A stretch of DNA of 60,026 nt from an uncultured Alphaproteobacteria bacterium. GTDB taxonomy: Bacteria; Pseudomonadota; Alphaproteobacteria; CAAHEQ01; UBA3637. The stretch is taken from positions 1 to 60,026 of the forward strand of contig CALGXF010000039.1 of NCBI GenBank assembly GCA_937935995.1, read 5' to 3'. The notes below the pieces were generated by a model. It saw only the letters and a program-made list of their open reading frames with translations. It was not told where the DNA came from and did no database searches. Position numbers and translations under genes: made by a program. Every line of letters starts with the position of its first letter. Position 1 is the first letter of the stretch. This document shows, piece after piece, positions 33,960 to 42,260 of this stretch.

Positions 33960-34221
33960 GATACTTTCCTTTAACAGTTTCTTGAATCTTGACGTAAAGC
34001 ACCACAGCAATGCCTAATCCGCCGGAAAGATAATTGGGAAGCAACACATATTTTTGAACACCAATGGCATAAACGGCACTAAAAACAGCGGCCAAAAACC
34101 AAATGATGATAAAAGACCATTTAATGCCTTGAGCAGAGCGTCGTTTAAGGCTGTCGTAAGCTAACGGCCACGAACACAAAGCGAAAAAAAGAGAACCTGT
34201 TAATCCGATTATTTCATGCAT
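33949..34221 (-). CDS. SemiSWEET/PQ-loop-like small membrane protein, first of pair
   Basis: A 90-residue three-helix protein related to the previous one. The PQ motif is altered to PL (CSWPLAYDSLKRRSAQGIK). It overlaps the start of its partner, so both are made from one transcript. Two non-identical half-transporters side by side would fit a heterodimer. Substrate unknown. Confidence 0.75.
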   Translation of the reverse strand: MHEIIGLTGSLFFALCSWPLAYDSLKRRSAQGIKWSFIIIWFLAAVFSAVYAIGVQKYVLLPNYLSGGLGIAVVLYVKIQETVKGKYHGN

Positions 34222-34284
34222 ATGGGTATGTTACCACACTCTTGAGGAATGTGCAAAAATAATCTCACTCTTTCAAAAACGTTT

Positions 34285-35568
34285 TTACCAACACACAGCA
34301 TAATAACTTTTTGTTGAACGAGCGTCTGTAACGTTACCGTTTTCAGTATGAACAACAAATACGAATGTATCTATATTAACTATATGAGGTGTAGCAGACC
34401 AAAGATAATACCCCTCTGAGGCCTTTAAATTCAAACATTTTCCGTTTCCGGTTGATCCGTCCCATTTTTGTGTATCATCGATGTTACACAATTGTTCCAT
34501 CGTTGCCAATGTTCTTCCCAAAGTTATACAGTAAGCAGAAGCCCCTTCCCAATTCATTGTCGAATGACTGCGGCAGTAAGCGTGTCCGTTTTTACCAATA
34601 ACTTCGATTCCGTCTTCACAGGACGAAGATGCTTCACAAATCCCATTTAGACACGTTCCCGATTGATTATCGGATGTTGTACAGGCTGTTCCATCTGATT
34701 GATTCACAATCAATCCTGTCACAGGATCACATGAGGCTTGACAAGCTGTTAAAACAACATCCGCGCACAGATTAGGTTCGATTTCACAGTAATCACCCGT
34801 ATATCCGTTCACACAGTGACACATTCCATCAACATACGATCCGCCATGTTGACAAACCATCCCGGCGCAAGGATCTTCCGGCTCTTCTCCACTGCCCGAA
34901 CCGCCGGATGTCCCGCCACCGGATGAAAGGGAACCATCGTATAAAAACATAAAACCCATCGTTTGGGAACCCGAACAAGTCGTATGCCCTTCCGAACCAA
35001 CATAAACCTCTTCTATCGACGTATCATTCGCAGCCATAATTTTATCACATACTTTTTCCGATACGTCCGATACAGTTACGACAAAACCATTGGCATATGT
35101 TGTCGTATCAATCCCGAATGTCATGCCGGACTGCGGGTAAAAATCTGAAGGCACTGTATCTTTGCCCGTGTCCATGACATGCAATGCCAATAAATGCACA
35201 TCATGGTAAATGCTGTTGGCTTTGTGTTTATCCAGAGCATATCGAAATCCCATCAAGGCTGCCACACTTAACACCCCGATGATGGCCAAAACAGCCAACA
35301 TCTCCAACAATGTTCGGCCGGCTTGGCATCGGCGGGGTGCGGGGGTGCGGGTGGACGCCCTGCCGATACATTTATCTGACAACATTCCGGTCGGTGAATG
35401 CAGCCAATGTAACAATTGACCAAAATTCCCAAAAGTTGCCCCGTGCGAGACGGGGGGTCGGGGCGCCACTTTGACCGGCACACCCTTTCCGCTTTCAAAA
35501 TGCATTCCCGAACGGAATACCCCGATTCCTGACACACTTTTCCCAAACAAGCTTTTCAATTTGAACAT
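34285..35568 (-). CDS. Prepilin-type protein with EGF-like and C-type-lectin-like domains
   Basis: The 427-residue protein begins with an 84-residue leader, unusually long, ending in RRCQAG and then RTLLEMLAVLAIIGVLSVAAL: a prepilin peptidase site with Gly(-1) at residue 84 and Glu(+5) at 89, followed by the pilin helix. A pilin body (about 100-210) contains VVTVSDVSEKVCDKIM. A Gly/Ser linker (212-230) leads to an EGF-like module (residues 234-261, six Cys, CxCVNGYTGDYC). More Cys follow, then a C-terminal region (331-427) with NWEGASAYC..GRTLAT and YYAVCW that recalls a C-type lectin fold, though without WIGL. The start has GAGGAGG. It is related to the large gene at the right edge and is probably a surface-exposed adhesin-like minor pilin. 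Confidence 0.8.
   Translation of the reverse strand: MFKLKSLFGKSVSGIGVFRSGMHFESGKGVPVKVAPRPPVSHGATFGNFGQLLHWLHSPTGMLSDKCIGRASTRTPAPRRCQAGRTLLEMLAVLAIIGVLSVAALMGFRYALDKHKANSIYHDVHLLALHVMDTGKDTVPSDFYPQSGMTFGIDTTTYANGFVVTVSDVSEKVCDKIMAANDTSIEEVYVGSEGHTTCSGSQTMGFMFLYDGSLSSGGGTSGGSGSGEEPEDPCAGMVCQHGGSYVDGMCHCVNGYTGDYCEIEPNLCADVVLTACQASCDPVTGLIVNQSDGTACTTSDNQSGTCLNGICEASSSCEDGIEVIGKNGHAYCRSHSTMNWEGASAYCITLGRTLATMEQLCNIDDTQKWDGSTGNGKCLNLKASEGYYLWSATPHIVNIDTFVFVVHTENGNVTDARSTKSYYAVCW
35328..35367 (-). repeat. GC-rich hairpin cassette in the pseudopilin leader
   Basis: An inverted repeat (35328-35337 with 35358-35367, one G-T pair) lies just before the prepilin cleavage site codons. The adjoining 21 bases 35317-35337 are identical, in the other orientation, to 57953-57973 in the second pseudopilin gene. 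The segment is much richer in G+C than the surrounding genome. Confidence 0.7.
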
Positions 35569-35601
35569 CGTTTCCTCCTCTTTATAAACAGATTCGGAAA
35601 C

Positions 35602-35632
35602 AGCATACCCTACCCCCCCCCCCCACTGTCAA
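35602..35632 (-). promoter_or_regulatory. Pseudopilin promoter with a C12/G12 tract in its spacer
   Basis: On the minus strand, TTGACA (35627-35632) and TATGCT (35602-35607) are separated by 19 bases, of which 12 are an uninterrupted G run (C at 35613-35624 on the plus strand). The -10 lies 33 bases before the pseudopilin ATG. A loss of two bases would give an ideal 17-base spacer. Homopolymer-in-spacer promoters, such as Neisseria porA, are phase variable. Confidence 0.75.
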
Positions 35633-35685
35633 GCAAAATCTTGATTTTTTTTATTTATGACTTATTTCTCTTTGGGGAGAAAAAA

Positions 35686-36546
35686 ATGTTCAAATGGATA
35701 AAACGAATTTTAGTTGCTCTGGTTATTTTATTTGCCGTTATTTTAGAGCTGTCACCAACGATTAAAGCTCAACTCATGAGCGTTCACATCGGTAAAATCA
35801 ACATTCCGCTGGCTCCGTTGTTTTTTGCCTTTTTAACATTCATTATCACAATGGAAGCAACTAAATTAATCCAATTATTTATGCAAACACGCTTGCTGCC
35901 CAAAACCGACTTAACACGAGGAACGCAAGCAACCATCGTCTCCGTCATCGGATATTTAGGTCTGATTTTAGCCTTTTTCCTTGTCCTTTCGGCTTTAGGC
36001 ATTAACTTAAAAAACTTTACGATTATCGCCGGTGCTTTATCTGTCGGCATCGGGTTTGGCCTTCAAAATATCGTAAACAACTTTTTTTCGGGAATCATTA
36101 TTCTGTTCGGCCAAGCCATAAAAGTCGGTGATAAAGTCATCATTAACGGAAAACAAGGCCTTGTCCGGCAAATCAACATTCGTTCAACAGAGCTTGAAAC
36201 GGCGGATAACATTCGTATTTTAATTCCAAACGCATCCATTTTATCGACAGACATCACAAACTTAAGCCATCAAACAGTTTCCGCGAATGCTGTCTTAACA
36301 CTGACCCTACCGATTAGTGTCGATATGACGCAAGCCCAAAATCTGATCCGAGACTGTTTAAAAAAACAAAAAAGAATTATTCAAAATCCGAGCCCTTCTT
36401 TTCTGATTACCAGCTTGGATAACGGCAAAATTCAAATGGAAGTTCGCTTTCAGGTCAGCACTATCAATGACAAGACGCAAATCATGAGCGATCTGCGTCT
36501 GTGTATTTTGAAAACCATGAAAAAAGGCAAAATTACTTTGTCTTAA
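35686..36546 (+). CDS. mscS: Small-conductance mechanosensitive channel (MscS family)
   Basis: A 286-residue inner-membrane channel that opens under osmotic downshock. Two or three helices precede the pore helix GALSVGIGFGLQNIVNNFFSG (about 120-140), followed by the beta domain (VGDKVIINGKQGLVRQI, then IPNASILSTDITNLS). I place the start at the ATG at 35686, behind GGGGAG; an in-frame ATG at 35641 has no ribosome site. It is divergent from the pseudopilin gene and its 3' end overlaps the convergent ABC exporter by 14 bases. Confidence 0.93.
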   Translation: MFKWIKRILVALVILFAVILELSPTIKAQLMSVHIGKINIPLAPLFFAFLTFIITMEATKLIQLFMQTRLLPKTDLTRGTQATIVSVIGYLGLILAFFLVLSALGINLKNFTIIAGALSVGIGFGLQNIVNNFFSGIIILFGQAIKVGDKVIINGKQGLVRQINIRSTELETADNIRILIPNASILSTDITNLSHQTVSANAVLTLTLPISVDMTQAQNLIRDCLKKQKRIIQNPSPSFLITSLDNGKIQMEVRFQVSTINDKTQIMSDLRLCILKTMKKGKITLS

Positions 36547-38290
36547 ACTGTGCCATATAAAGCGCTTTATACGCTCCGTTTTCGATATTCAAAAGCTCTT
36601 CATGCGTCCCTTCTTCCACAATTTTGCCTTCGTTTACAACCACGATTTTATCGGCATTTTGAACAGTCGATAACCGATGCGCAATCACAAAAACAGTTCT
36701 GTCTTCCATCAAGTTATCAATTGCTTTTTGAACAATTGCTTCGGATTTATTATCCAGCGCAGAGGTCGCTTCATCCAAAATCACAATCGGCGCATTCTTT
36801 AAAAAAGCCCGTGCAATGGCGACCCGTTGTTTTTGACCGCCGGATAAAAGCGTACCGCGTTCCCCGATATTGGTATTCAAACCGTCTTTTAAGTCATGCA
36901 CGAATTCATCCAAACACGCACATTTTAATGCCAATTCAATTTCTTGCGGCGTCGCATCTGCTTTGCCTAACAAAATATTGTCCAAAATCGTTCCGGAAAA
37001 CAGGAAGTTGTCTTGGAAAACAACCGCAATTTTATCGCGCAACGACTCTAAAGAAAAATGCCGAATGTCTTCGCCGTCAATTTCAATAGAACCGCTTGTC
37101 ACATCATAAAAGCGCGGAATCAAGTTAACTAAAGTCGTCTTGCCGCCGCCCGAGTTGCCCACAAAAGCAATCGTTTGCCCTTTCTTTAAATGTAAATTAA
37201 TGTCTTTTAACACAGGGATACCCGGTTTATATTCAAACCCGACTTGTTTAAAGGTAATTTCTTTTTTTAACCCTTGCAATGTCTTTGGATTTTTACCGTC
37301 TTTAATGGCGACAGGCTGTTCCAAAATTTCAAAGACACGGTCAATGGCCATAAACGACAACTGAACAGAGCTGAAGTTTTTACCGATATTTTTAATCGGT
37401 GTGTACAGCATCAGCATAGCTGTCATAAAAGCCACGAAATCACCGCCCGTAATTTGTTGATGCATAATCAAAGAACTGCCCGCCCAAATCACAAGCGCAA
37501 TACCGACGGAAATAATAATGTGCATCATCGGAGACAACCAAGCCGTTTTTTGAGTTTGCTTAATTGCCAATTTAAACAACTTCGTTAAAACGCTGTGAAA
37601 CAGTTGTTCTTGATGTTTCTTGAGGTTATAAGACGCGATTGTTTTATTCCCGGCATATGTTTCATTGTAAAGCGTAACAGCTTCTCCGCCAGCCATCACC
37701 GTCCGCGCCGTGATTTCCTTGATTTTTTGGCGAATCTTTGTTAAAGGATACAAAGATAAAAACAAAACGGTAATCGCAATAATCGCCAATTCCCATGACG
37801 TATAAATCAACACGGCAATCAATGAAAGCGATGAAAACACGCGCGATGTAAAGACTTTTAAGTTATTTAAAAGCCCCGTACAAGCCAAGTTCGGGTCATT
37901 GTCGTATCTGAAAACAACCACACCGGAAGACGTTCTGTCGAAATAAGCCGGTTCAAACGAAACCAATTTTTTATAAAGTTTTTGCTTCAGCTCCATTGTA
38001 ATTTTGGAACCAACCCACGTATTTAAATAACTGGAAGAATAATCCAGCCCGCTTTGAATAATCGTAAACAAAATAATCAAAACGGGAATATAAACGGGCG
38101 ACGCAATGCTTTTATCAATCAAAACGTTATCCATGTAAGGCTTCAAAGACAGTGCAATAACCGCATCCAAAGACCCGATCGGGATGGTAATCAATGTGGC
38201 CAAAAGTGCTCGAAACCAATAAGGTTTCACAAACGGCCACATCCGTTTATAGTTTTTAATAAATTGAGTTTCCTGAAGTTTCGCAAACAT
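36533..38290 (-). CDS. msbA: MsbA-like ABC exporter (fused membrane and ATPase domains)
   Basis: A 585-residue half-transporter. Six helices occupy residues 20-310, and the nucleotide-binding domain the rest: Walker A GNSGGGKTTLV near 378, Q-loop AVVFQDNFLF, signature LLSGGQKQRVA near 483, Walker B IVILDEATSALD and the H-loop FVIAHRLST. Proteobacterial proteins of this form flip lipid A-core across the inner membrane. Family-level call is firm; lipid substrate is by homology. The gene is ten bases from the convergent-side gltX start region, on the same strand downstream of gltX. Confidence 0.88.
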   Translation of the reverse strand: MFAKLQETQFIKNYKRMWPFVKPYWFRALLATLITIPIGSLDAVIALSLKPYMDNVLIDKSIASPVYIPVLIILFTIIQSGLDYSSSYLNTWVGSKITMELKQKLYKKLVSFEPAYFDRTSSGVVVFRYDNDPNLACTGLLNNLKVFTSRVFSSLSLIAVLIYTSWELAIIAITVLFLSLYPLTKIRQKIKEITARTVMAGGEAVTLYNETYAGNKTIASYNLKKHQEQLFHSVLTKLFKLAIKQTQKTAWLSPMMHIIISVGIALVIWAGSSLIMHQQITGGDFVAFMTAMLMLYTPIKNIGKNFSSVQLSFMAIDRVFEILEQPVAIKDGKNPKTLQGLKKEITFKQVGFEYKPGIPVLKDINLHLKKGQTIAFVGNSGGGKTTLVNLIPRFYDVTSGSIEIDGEDIRHFSLESLRDKIAVVFQDNFLFSGTILDNILLGKADATPQEIELALKCACLDEFVHDLKDGLNTNIGERGTLLSGGQKQRVAIARAFLKNAPIVILDEATSALDNKSEAIVQKAIDNLMEDRTVFVIAHRLSTVQNADKIVVVNEGKIVEEGTHEELLNIENGAYKALYMAQFKTK

Positions 38291-38299
38291 CCTTTTTTC

Positions 38300-39952
38300 C
38301 TATGCAATCGTTAATCTTTTCAAAACACGGTCTTTGCCCATGACTTGCATAATCGCATACAAATCAGGAGATTGCTCTTTTCCCGTCACAAAAATCCGCA
38401 ACACTTTGGCGACATCCGCCACACTTCCCTTGAAATTGGCAGGTTCGGCTTTGTACGCTTTCATATCTGTTGCAAACCCGTTCATTTCAGCAATTTTTTT
38501 GATTTTATCAAACCAAACTTCTTTGGAATCAGCTTCATCATAACTTTCAACAAAAGCATTAACAATCTTCATTATGTCATTGACAGACATAGGAGAAAGA
38601 AGTTTGTATGCCTCTCCGGTTGTCAATGTGAATTGATCATCAAAGAAATAAGAAACTTCATTCTTCACATCTGACCAAACGGCAATATCTTTACGAACTT
38701 TTTTAACCCCTTCCCGTTCAATGTTAAAAATTCGAATCATGTAATCTTTGTTTTTTTCCATAACTTCGGAGAACGGAACATCGTAATTTTTCATCCATTC
38801 CAACGCATAATCATAAATCTCCCGCGCTGTCATTTTTCCGATGACATCTTTGCTGATGCTGTTTAATTTAACCAAATCAAACAAAGCGCCGCTTGAATTG
38901 AGCTTGTTCAAAGACAGTTCGAAATCTGTGTAGGGTTTATCCGGATGCGCCCGCCGCCAATCTTCAAAATTAGAATTAGCCAAATTTAACAAATATTCAA
39001 TCAAAGCCGTTTTCGGATAACCTTTTTCGCTGTAATACGTCAATTTGGCTTCCGGATCCAACCGTTTTGAAAATTTGCGGCGATTGCCGTTTTCATCCAT
39101 TTTCTGGACATGTGCAATATGGCCATATTTCGGCAGCTTCCACCCCATTGTTTGGAAAAGTTGAATGTGTAACGGCAACGAAGACAACCACTCTTCCCCG
39201 CGAATCACATGCGTTGTTCCCATCAAATGGTCATCAATCAAATGTGCAAAATGATACGTCGGTAAACCATCCCCTTTCAAAATGACAATGTCCAAATCAT
39301 TTTCCGGAAATTCCCGCTTTCCGCGCAAAACATCTTGTATCACGATTTTTTTATTATAATGACCGGGAGACTTAAAACGAATAACAAACTTTTTGCCTTC
39401 GTTTAAATTTTGCAAAACCGTTTCTTCGGATAAATTCCGACATCTGGCCCATCCGCCGTGATAGCCCGGCCGCGCATTTTGAGCCACTTGTAAAGCATGA
39501 TTTTTTTCGTTTTCTTCTTCCGTACAAAAACACGGATAAGCCAAATCTTTTTCCAACCAATCTTTGACATACGCTTGATAAATTTCTTTCCGAGCGCTTT
39601 GGAAATAAGGGCCATAGCTTCCTTTTTCCGGTCCGTTTAAAACAGGCCCTTCATCATTTTGAATGCCGTATCCGTAAAGGCTGTTTAAAATTAAATCAAC
39701 AGCCCCATCCACTTTGCGTTTTTGATCCGTGTCTTCAATACGCAAAAAGAAAATACCGTTTGATTGATGCGCCAAACGTTCCGGAATCAAAGCTGCGATT
39801 AAATTACCGATATGCATCAAACCGGTAGGACTGGGGCCAACACGCGTTACTTTAGCACCTTCAGGCAATTGCCGCGGCGGATATTTTGCTTCAATTTCTT
39901 CGATAGTCGGCAGAGGATTGGGGAAAATTTTATTAATTATTTCAGCTTTCAT
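38300..39952 (-). CDS. gltX: Glutamyl-tRNA synthetase (long form)
   Basis: A class I synthetase of about 550 residues. The HIGH motif is in GPSPTGLMHIGNLIAAL, and the KMSKS motif reads KFSKRLDPE. The gap with FCTEEENEKN is the GluRS-type insertion. It is longer than the usual proteobacterial 470 residues and resembles the long GltX found in Clostridia and some other phyla, including the LLNLANSNFEDWR segment. It should charge tRNA-Glu (one copy lies at 4834) and possibly tRNA-Gln. I prefer the ATG at 39952, though a run-on N-terminus to 40012 is open; the ribosome site is weak. Confidence 0.9.
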   Translation of the reverse strand: MKAEIINKIFPNPLPTIEEIEAKYPPRQLPEGAKVTRVGPSPTGLMHIGNLIAALIPERLAHQSNGIFFLRIEDTDQKRKVDGAVDLILNSLYGYGIQNDEGPVLNGPEKGSYGPYFQSARKEIYQAYVKDWLEKDLAYPCFCTEEENEKNHALQVAQNARPGYHGGWARCRNLSEETVLQNLNEGKKFVIRFKSPGHYNKKIVIQDVLRGKREFPENDLDIVILKGDGLPTYHFAHLIDDHLMGTTHVIRGEEWLSSLPLHIQLFQTMGWKLPKYGHIAHVQKMDENGNRRKFSKRLDPEAKLTYYSEKGYPKTALIEYLLNLANSNFEDWRRAHPDKPYTDFELSLNKLNSSGALFDLVKLNSISKDVIGKMTAREIYDYALEWMKNYDVPFSEVMEKNKDYMIRIFNIEREGVKKVRKDIAVWSDVKNEVSYFFDDQFTLTTGEAYKLLSPMSVNDIMKIVNAFVESYDEADSKEVWFDKIKKIAEMNGFATDMKAYKAEPANFKGSVADVAKVLRIFVTGKEQSPDLYAIMQVMGKDRVLKRLTIA

Positions 39953-40033
39953 TTCATTTATTCCATAAGTTACAATGCGCTTCATCATAAAACAGGCGCT
40001 TTTAAAAATCAAGACATTTGCAAGGATGCTTTA

Positions 40034-40861
40034 TCAGAACTTGATAACAAAGCCTTCGTTTTTCAAAATAGTCATGACTTCAGCCAAGAAAATCCGTTCT
40101 TTTTCATCGATTTTTCCGTCGCAGGAAATCAAGTGAATCATGTGTTCCAAAAACAGTTTGACAACCCAACCTTCATTTCCCAAAATTCGTTCCATCGATT
40201 GATAAAAGCTTTCCTGATCCGGATAAAGCATATTTAAATACTGATATAAATCTTCATCTTTAAACACCAAATCCGGACAACGCCGATGCACATATTGCGC
40301 GATTTGTTCAAACTCAACATGATCCCGATTGCCGTCAACGCCGGATATAAACATTAAGGCCGTGATTTCATTTCGTGTCCGAGCAATCGCCGTTTTTAAT
40401 TCCCCTCTTGAAGAACTCGAAGCCTGCAACGGTGTTTGAATGCTGTTTAAATCAAACCCCTTGCTCGGCTTTTCTTCCATGTCAACGCCTAAAACGTCTT
40501 CAAAAAAATCAGCGGGATTTGTAAATTCCTGTCCGCTTTTTTTATCTTTAATTTTTTGAATCGAAGCCATTTTAATCAATCGAGGGGCTTTAATTCCTAA
40601 ACAAAACGCGTCAATAAAAACATCTTTACCGCTTTTCATGACACGACGGATAATAACATCCCGATGTTGAGCATTTCCCGATAAAGACGTGTAATCAACT
40701 TCGGCCAAAACAGAAATACCGGAAGCCAAAATGTTTTTGCTTTGCAGGTGCTTTTGGACTTCGGGGTTTGCAACGGGCTGTTGATGCGCTTTTTCCAAAT
40801 CCTGAACATTTTCACCCGTCAAATGAGCAATTGCTTTTAATAAAGTATCTGCCGTTTCCAT
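40034..40861 (-). CDS. WYL/TerB-like domain protein
   Basis: The 275-residue protein has a WYL-like beta domain (about 60-115: VDYTSLSGNAQHRDVII, then VFIDAFCLGIKAPRLIKMASI). Its C-terminus is TerB-like (LISCDGKIDEKERIFLAEV near 245). The middle is polar. It is the last gene of the MoxR-DUF58-DUF4381 operon, ten bases after DUF4381. Tellurite resistance is not implied by the domain. The second of two ATGs (40861) is five bases behind AGGAGG and is preferred over 40864. Confidence 0.75.
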   Translation of the reverse strand: METADTLLKAIAHLTGENVQDLEKAHQQPVANPEVQKHLQSKNILASGISVLAEVDYTSLSGNAQHRDVIIRRVMKSGKDVFIDAFCLGIKAPRLIKMASIQKIKDKKSGQEFTNPADFFEDVLGVDMEEKPSKGFDLNSIQTPLQASSSSRGELKTAIARTRNEITALMFISGVDGNRDHVEFEQIAQYVHRRCPDLVFKDEDLYQYLNMLYPDQESFYQSMERILGNEGWVVKLFLEHMIHLISCDGKIDEKERIFLAEVMTILKNEGFVIKF

Positions 40862-40870
40862 CATAACCTC

Positions 40871-41323
40871 CTATAAATTCTGCTTAATCCATTGTTTTGC
40901 ATTTGTTAAAATCGCCTTTTTATCCGCATCGGATAGGTTCTCTTTTGAAGCATACATACTTTTTTCCAAAAGCGCTACATATTCTTTTGAAAAATGAACA
41001 CCCGGCGTTTGATTTAAAAAATCAATCCACGCATCTGCATAAAGCGCAGCACCGACAGAAGCCCCATATTTATAAATGACGGCACGCCGTAAAAGCGCGT
41101 TAATCTCTTTTAAAAAAATCTTTCCATCTAAATGACTTATTCTATTAAATTCATGCAAAGCATAAACTTTTGGAGAAGACAGATACCATCCCACGAAAAA
41201 GACACACACGGCCGCCAAAATAAACGCACTCCAAAACAACACCCACCACCCCCAAGCCAACGGCCACAAATCCGGTTCAACGGGAATATGGATATCTTTT
41301 AATTCCGACAAATCCAGCTTCAT
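40871..41323 (-). CDS. DUF4381 domain membrane protein
   Basis: A 150-residue protein with one membrane helix near residues 27-48 (WGWWVLFWSAFILAAVCVFF) and a cytoplasmic helical domain containing LKEINALLRRAVIYKYG and ALYADAWIDFLN, typical of DUF4381. In many Proteobacteria it sits between DUF58 and VWA genes of the MoxR (Bat-like) operon. It overlaps DUF58 by four bases. Confidence 0.9.
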   Translation of the reverse strand: MKLDLSELKDIHIPVEPDLWPLAWGWWVLFWSAFILAAVCVFFVGWYLSSPKVYALHEFNRISHLDGKIFLKEINALLRRAVIYKYGASVGAALYADAWIDFLNQTPGVHFSKEYVALLEKSMYASKENLSDADKKAILTNAKQWIKQNL

Positions 41324-42249
41324 TTTGACTTCCTCCGAAGAGCATTTGCCACCACGTCAATATAATTCATCCCGGTTGACACCGGAATATAATGAAGCCC
41401 ATATTTGGTCGCAAAATCCTTAAGCGTTTCGTAACGTTGTTTAAAATAATTGACGTATGCTTTTTGAACATGAGGATTTCGCATATTCAAAGAAAGCGTT
41501 TCATTACCGTTTGTTACGGAATACACGTTCGGCGGCGGACAAGTTCCTTCCAGCTCGTCGTAAACGTTAATTAAAATAACTTCGTTTGATTTAGCAAATG
41601 AAGCAAAACACTTAAGCGTTTCTTCCGTCAAATCCGCAAAATCGCTGATAAAGAAAACAATATTTCCGCTTTTGCAAAAATGGCGCAGCTTCCAACACGC
41701 CGTTTGCAACGAAATTTCTTCTTCAATCGGTTTTAAATCGTGTTTTTCTTTTGTTTTGGTACTGATTTCATTCAAAAAACGCATCAAAGAACGCTGTAAG
41801 CGGGACGGACGAAACGATTGCATTGCTTTATCCGACAAAAGCAACCCGCCGATTTTATCGCCTTTATCGGCAAAAGACCACGCCAGCAAAGCCGTAATAT
41901 GCGCGGCGATAACGGATTTAAACGCTTGTTTGGTTCCAAATCGCATGCCGGAGCGCAAATCTAACATAAAATAAATATGGCGTTCTTTTTCTTCCCGAAA
42001 GACTTTAGTAAACGTTTTACCTTGTCGAGCCGTTACACGCCAATCGACCAAACGAACGTCATCACCTTCTTTATATTCGCGGACTTCATCAAAGTCCATT
42101 CCCCTGCCCTTAAAAACAGACCGATAATTCCCGCCGGTCATCCGTGCCGTTTTCTTGTCCGTTGCAACAGACAATTTATAAACTTGATATTTGTCCTTAA
42201 TTAAGCTTTCCAAGCTGGCAGAAATCGCTTCTTCGTTACGCGGCAGCAT
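41320..42249 (-). CDS. DUF58 domain protein
   Basis: A 309-residue protein with the DUF58 core: GMDFDEVREYKEGDDVRLVDW near residue 49, followed by KTFTKVFREEKERHIYFMLD. The C-terminal half has a VWA-like fold (FFISDFADL; IVLINVYDELEG-like). DUF58 proteins pair with MoxR ATPases in the assembly of unidentified envelope complexes. It lies 11 bases after moxR. Confidence 0.92.
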   Translation of the reverse strand: MLPRNEEAISASLESLIKDKYQVYKLSVATDKKTARMTGGNYRSVFKGRGMDFDEVREYKEGDDVRLVDWRVTARQGKTFTKVFREEKERHIYFMLDLRSGMRFGTKQAFKSVIAAHITALLAWSFADKGDKIGGLLLSDKAMQSFRPSRLQRSLMRFLNEISTKTKEKHDLKPIEEEISLQTACWKLRHFCKSGNIVFFISDFADLTEETLKCFASFAKSNEVILINVYDELEGTCPPPNVYSVTNGNETLSLNMRNPHVQKAYVNYFKQRYETLKDFATKYGLHYIPVSTGMNYIDVVANALRRKSK

Positions 42250-42260
42250 CCCTTTATCCT

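Noticed and set aside
40034..40861. Tellurite resistance gene
   Set aside because: Only a TerB-like C-terminal segment is present, without TerC, TerD or TerZ; the MoxR operon context explains it better.
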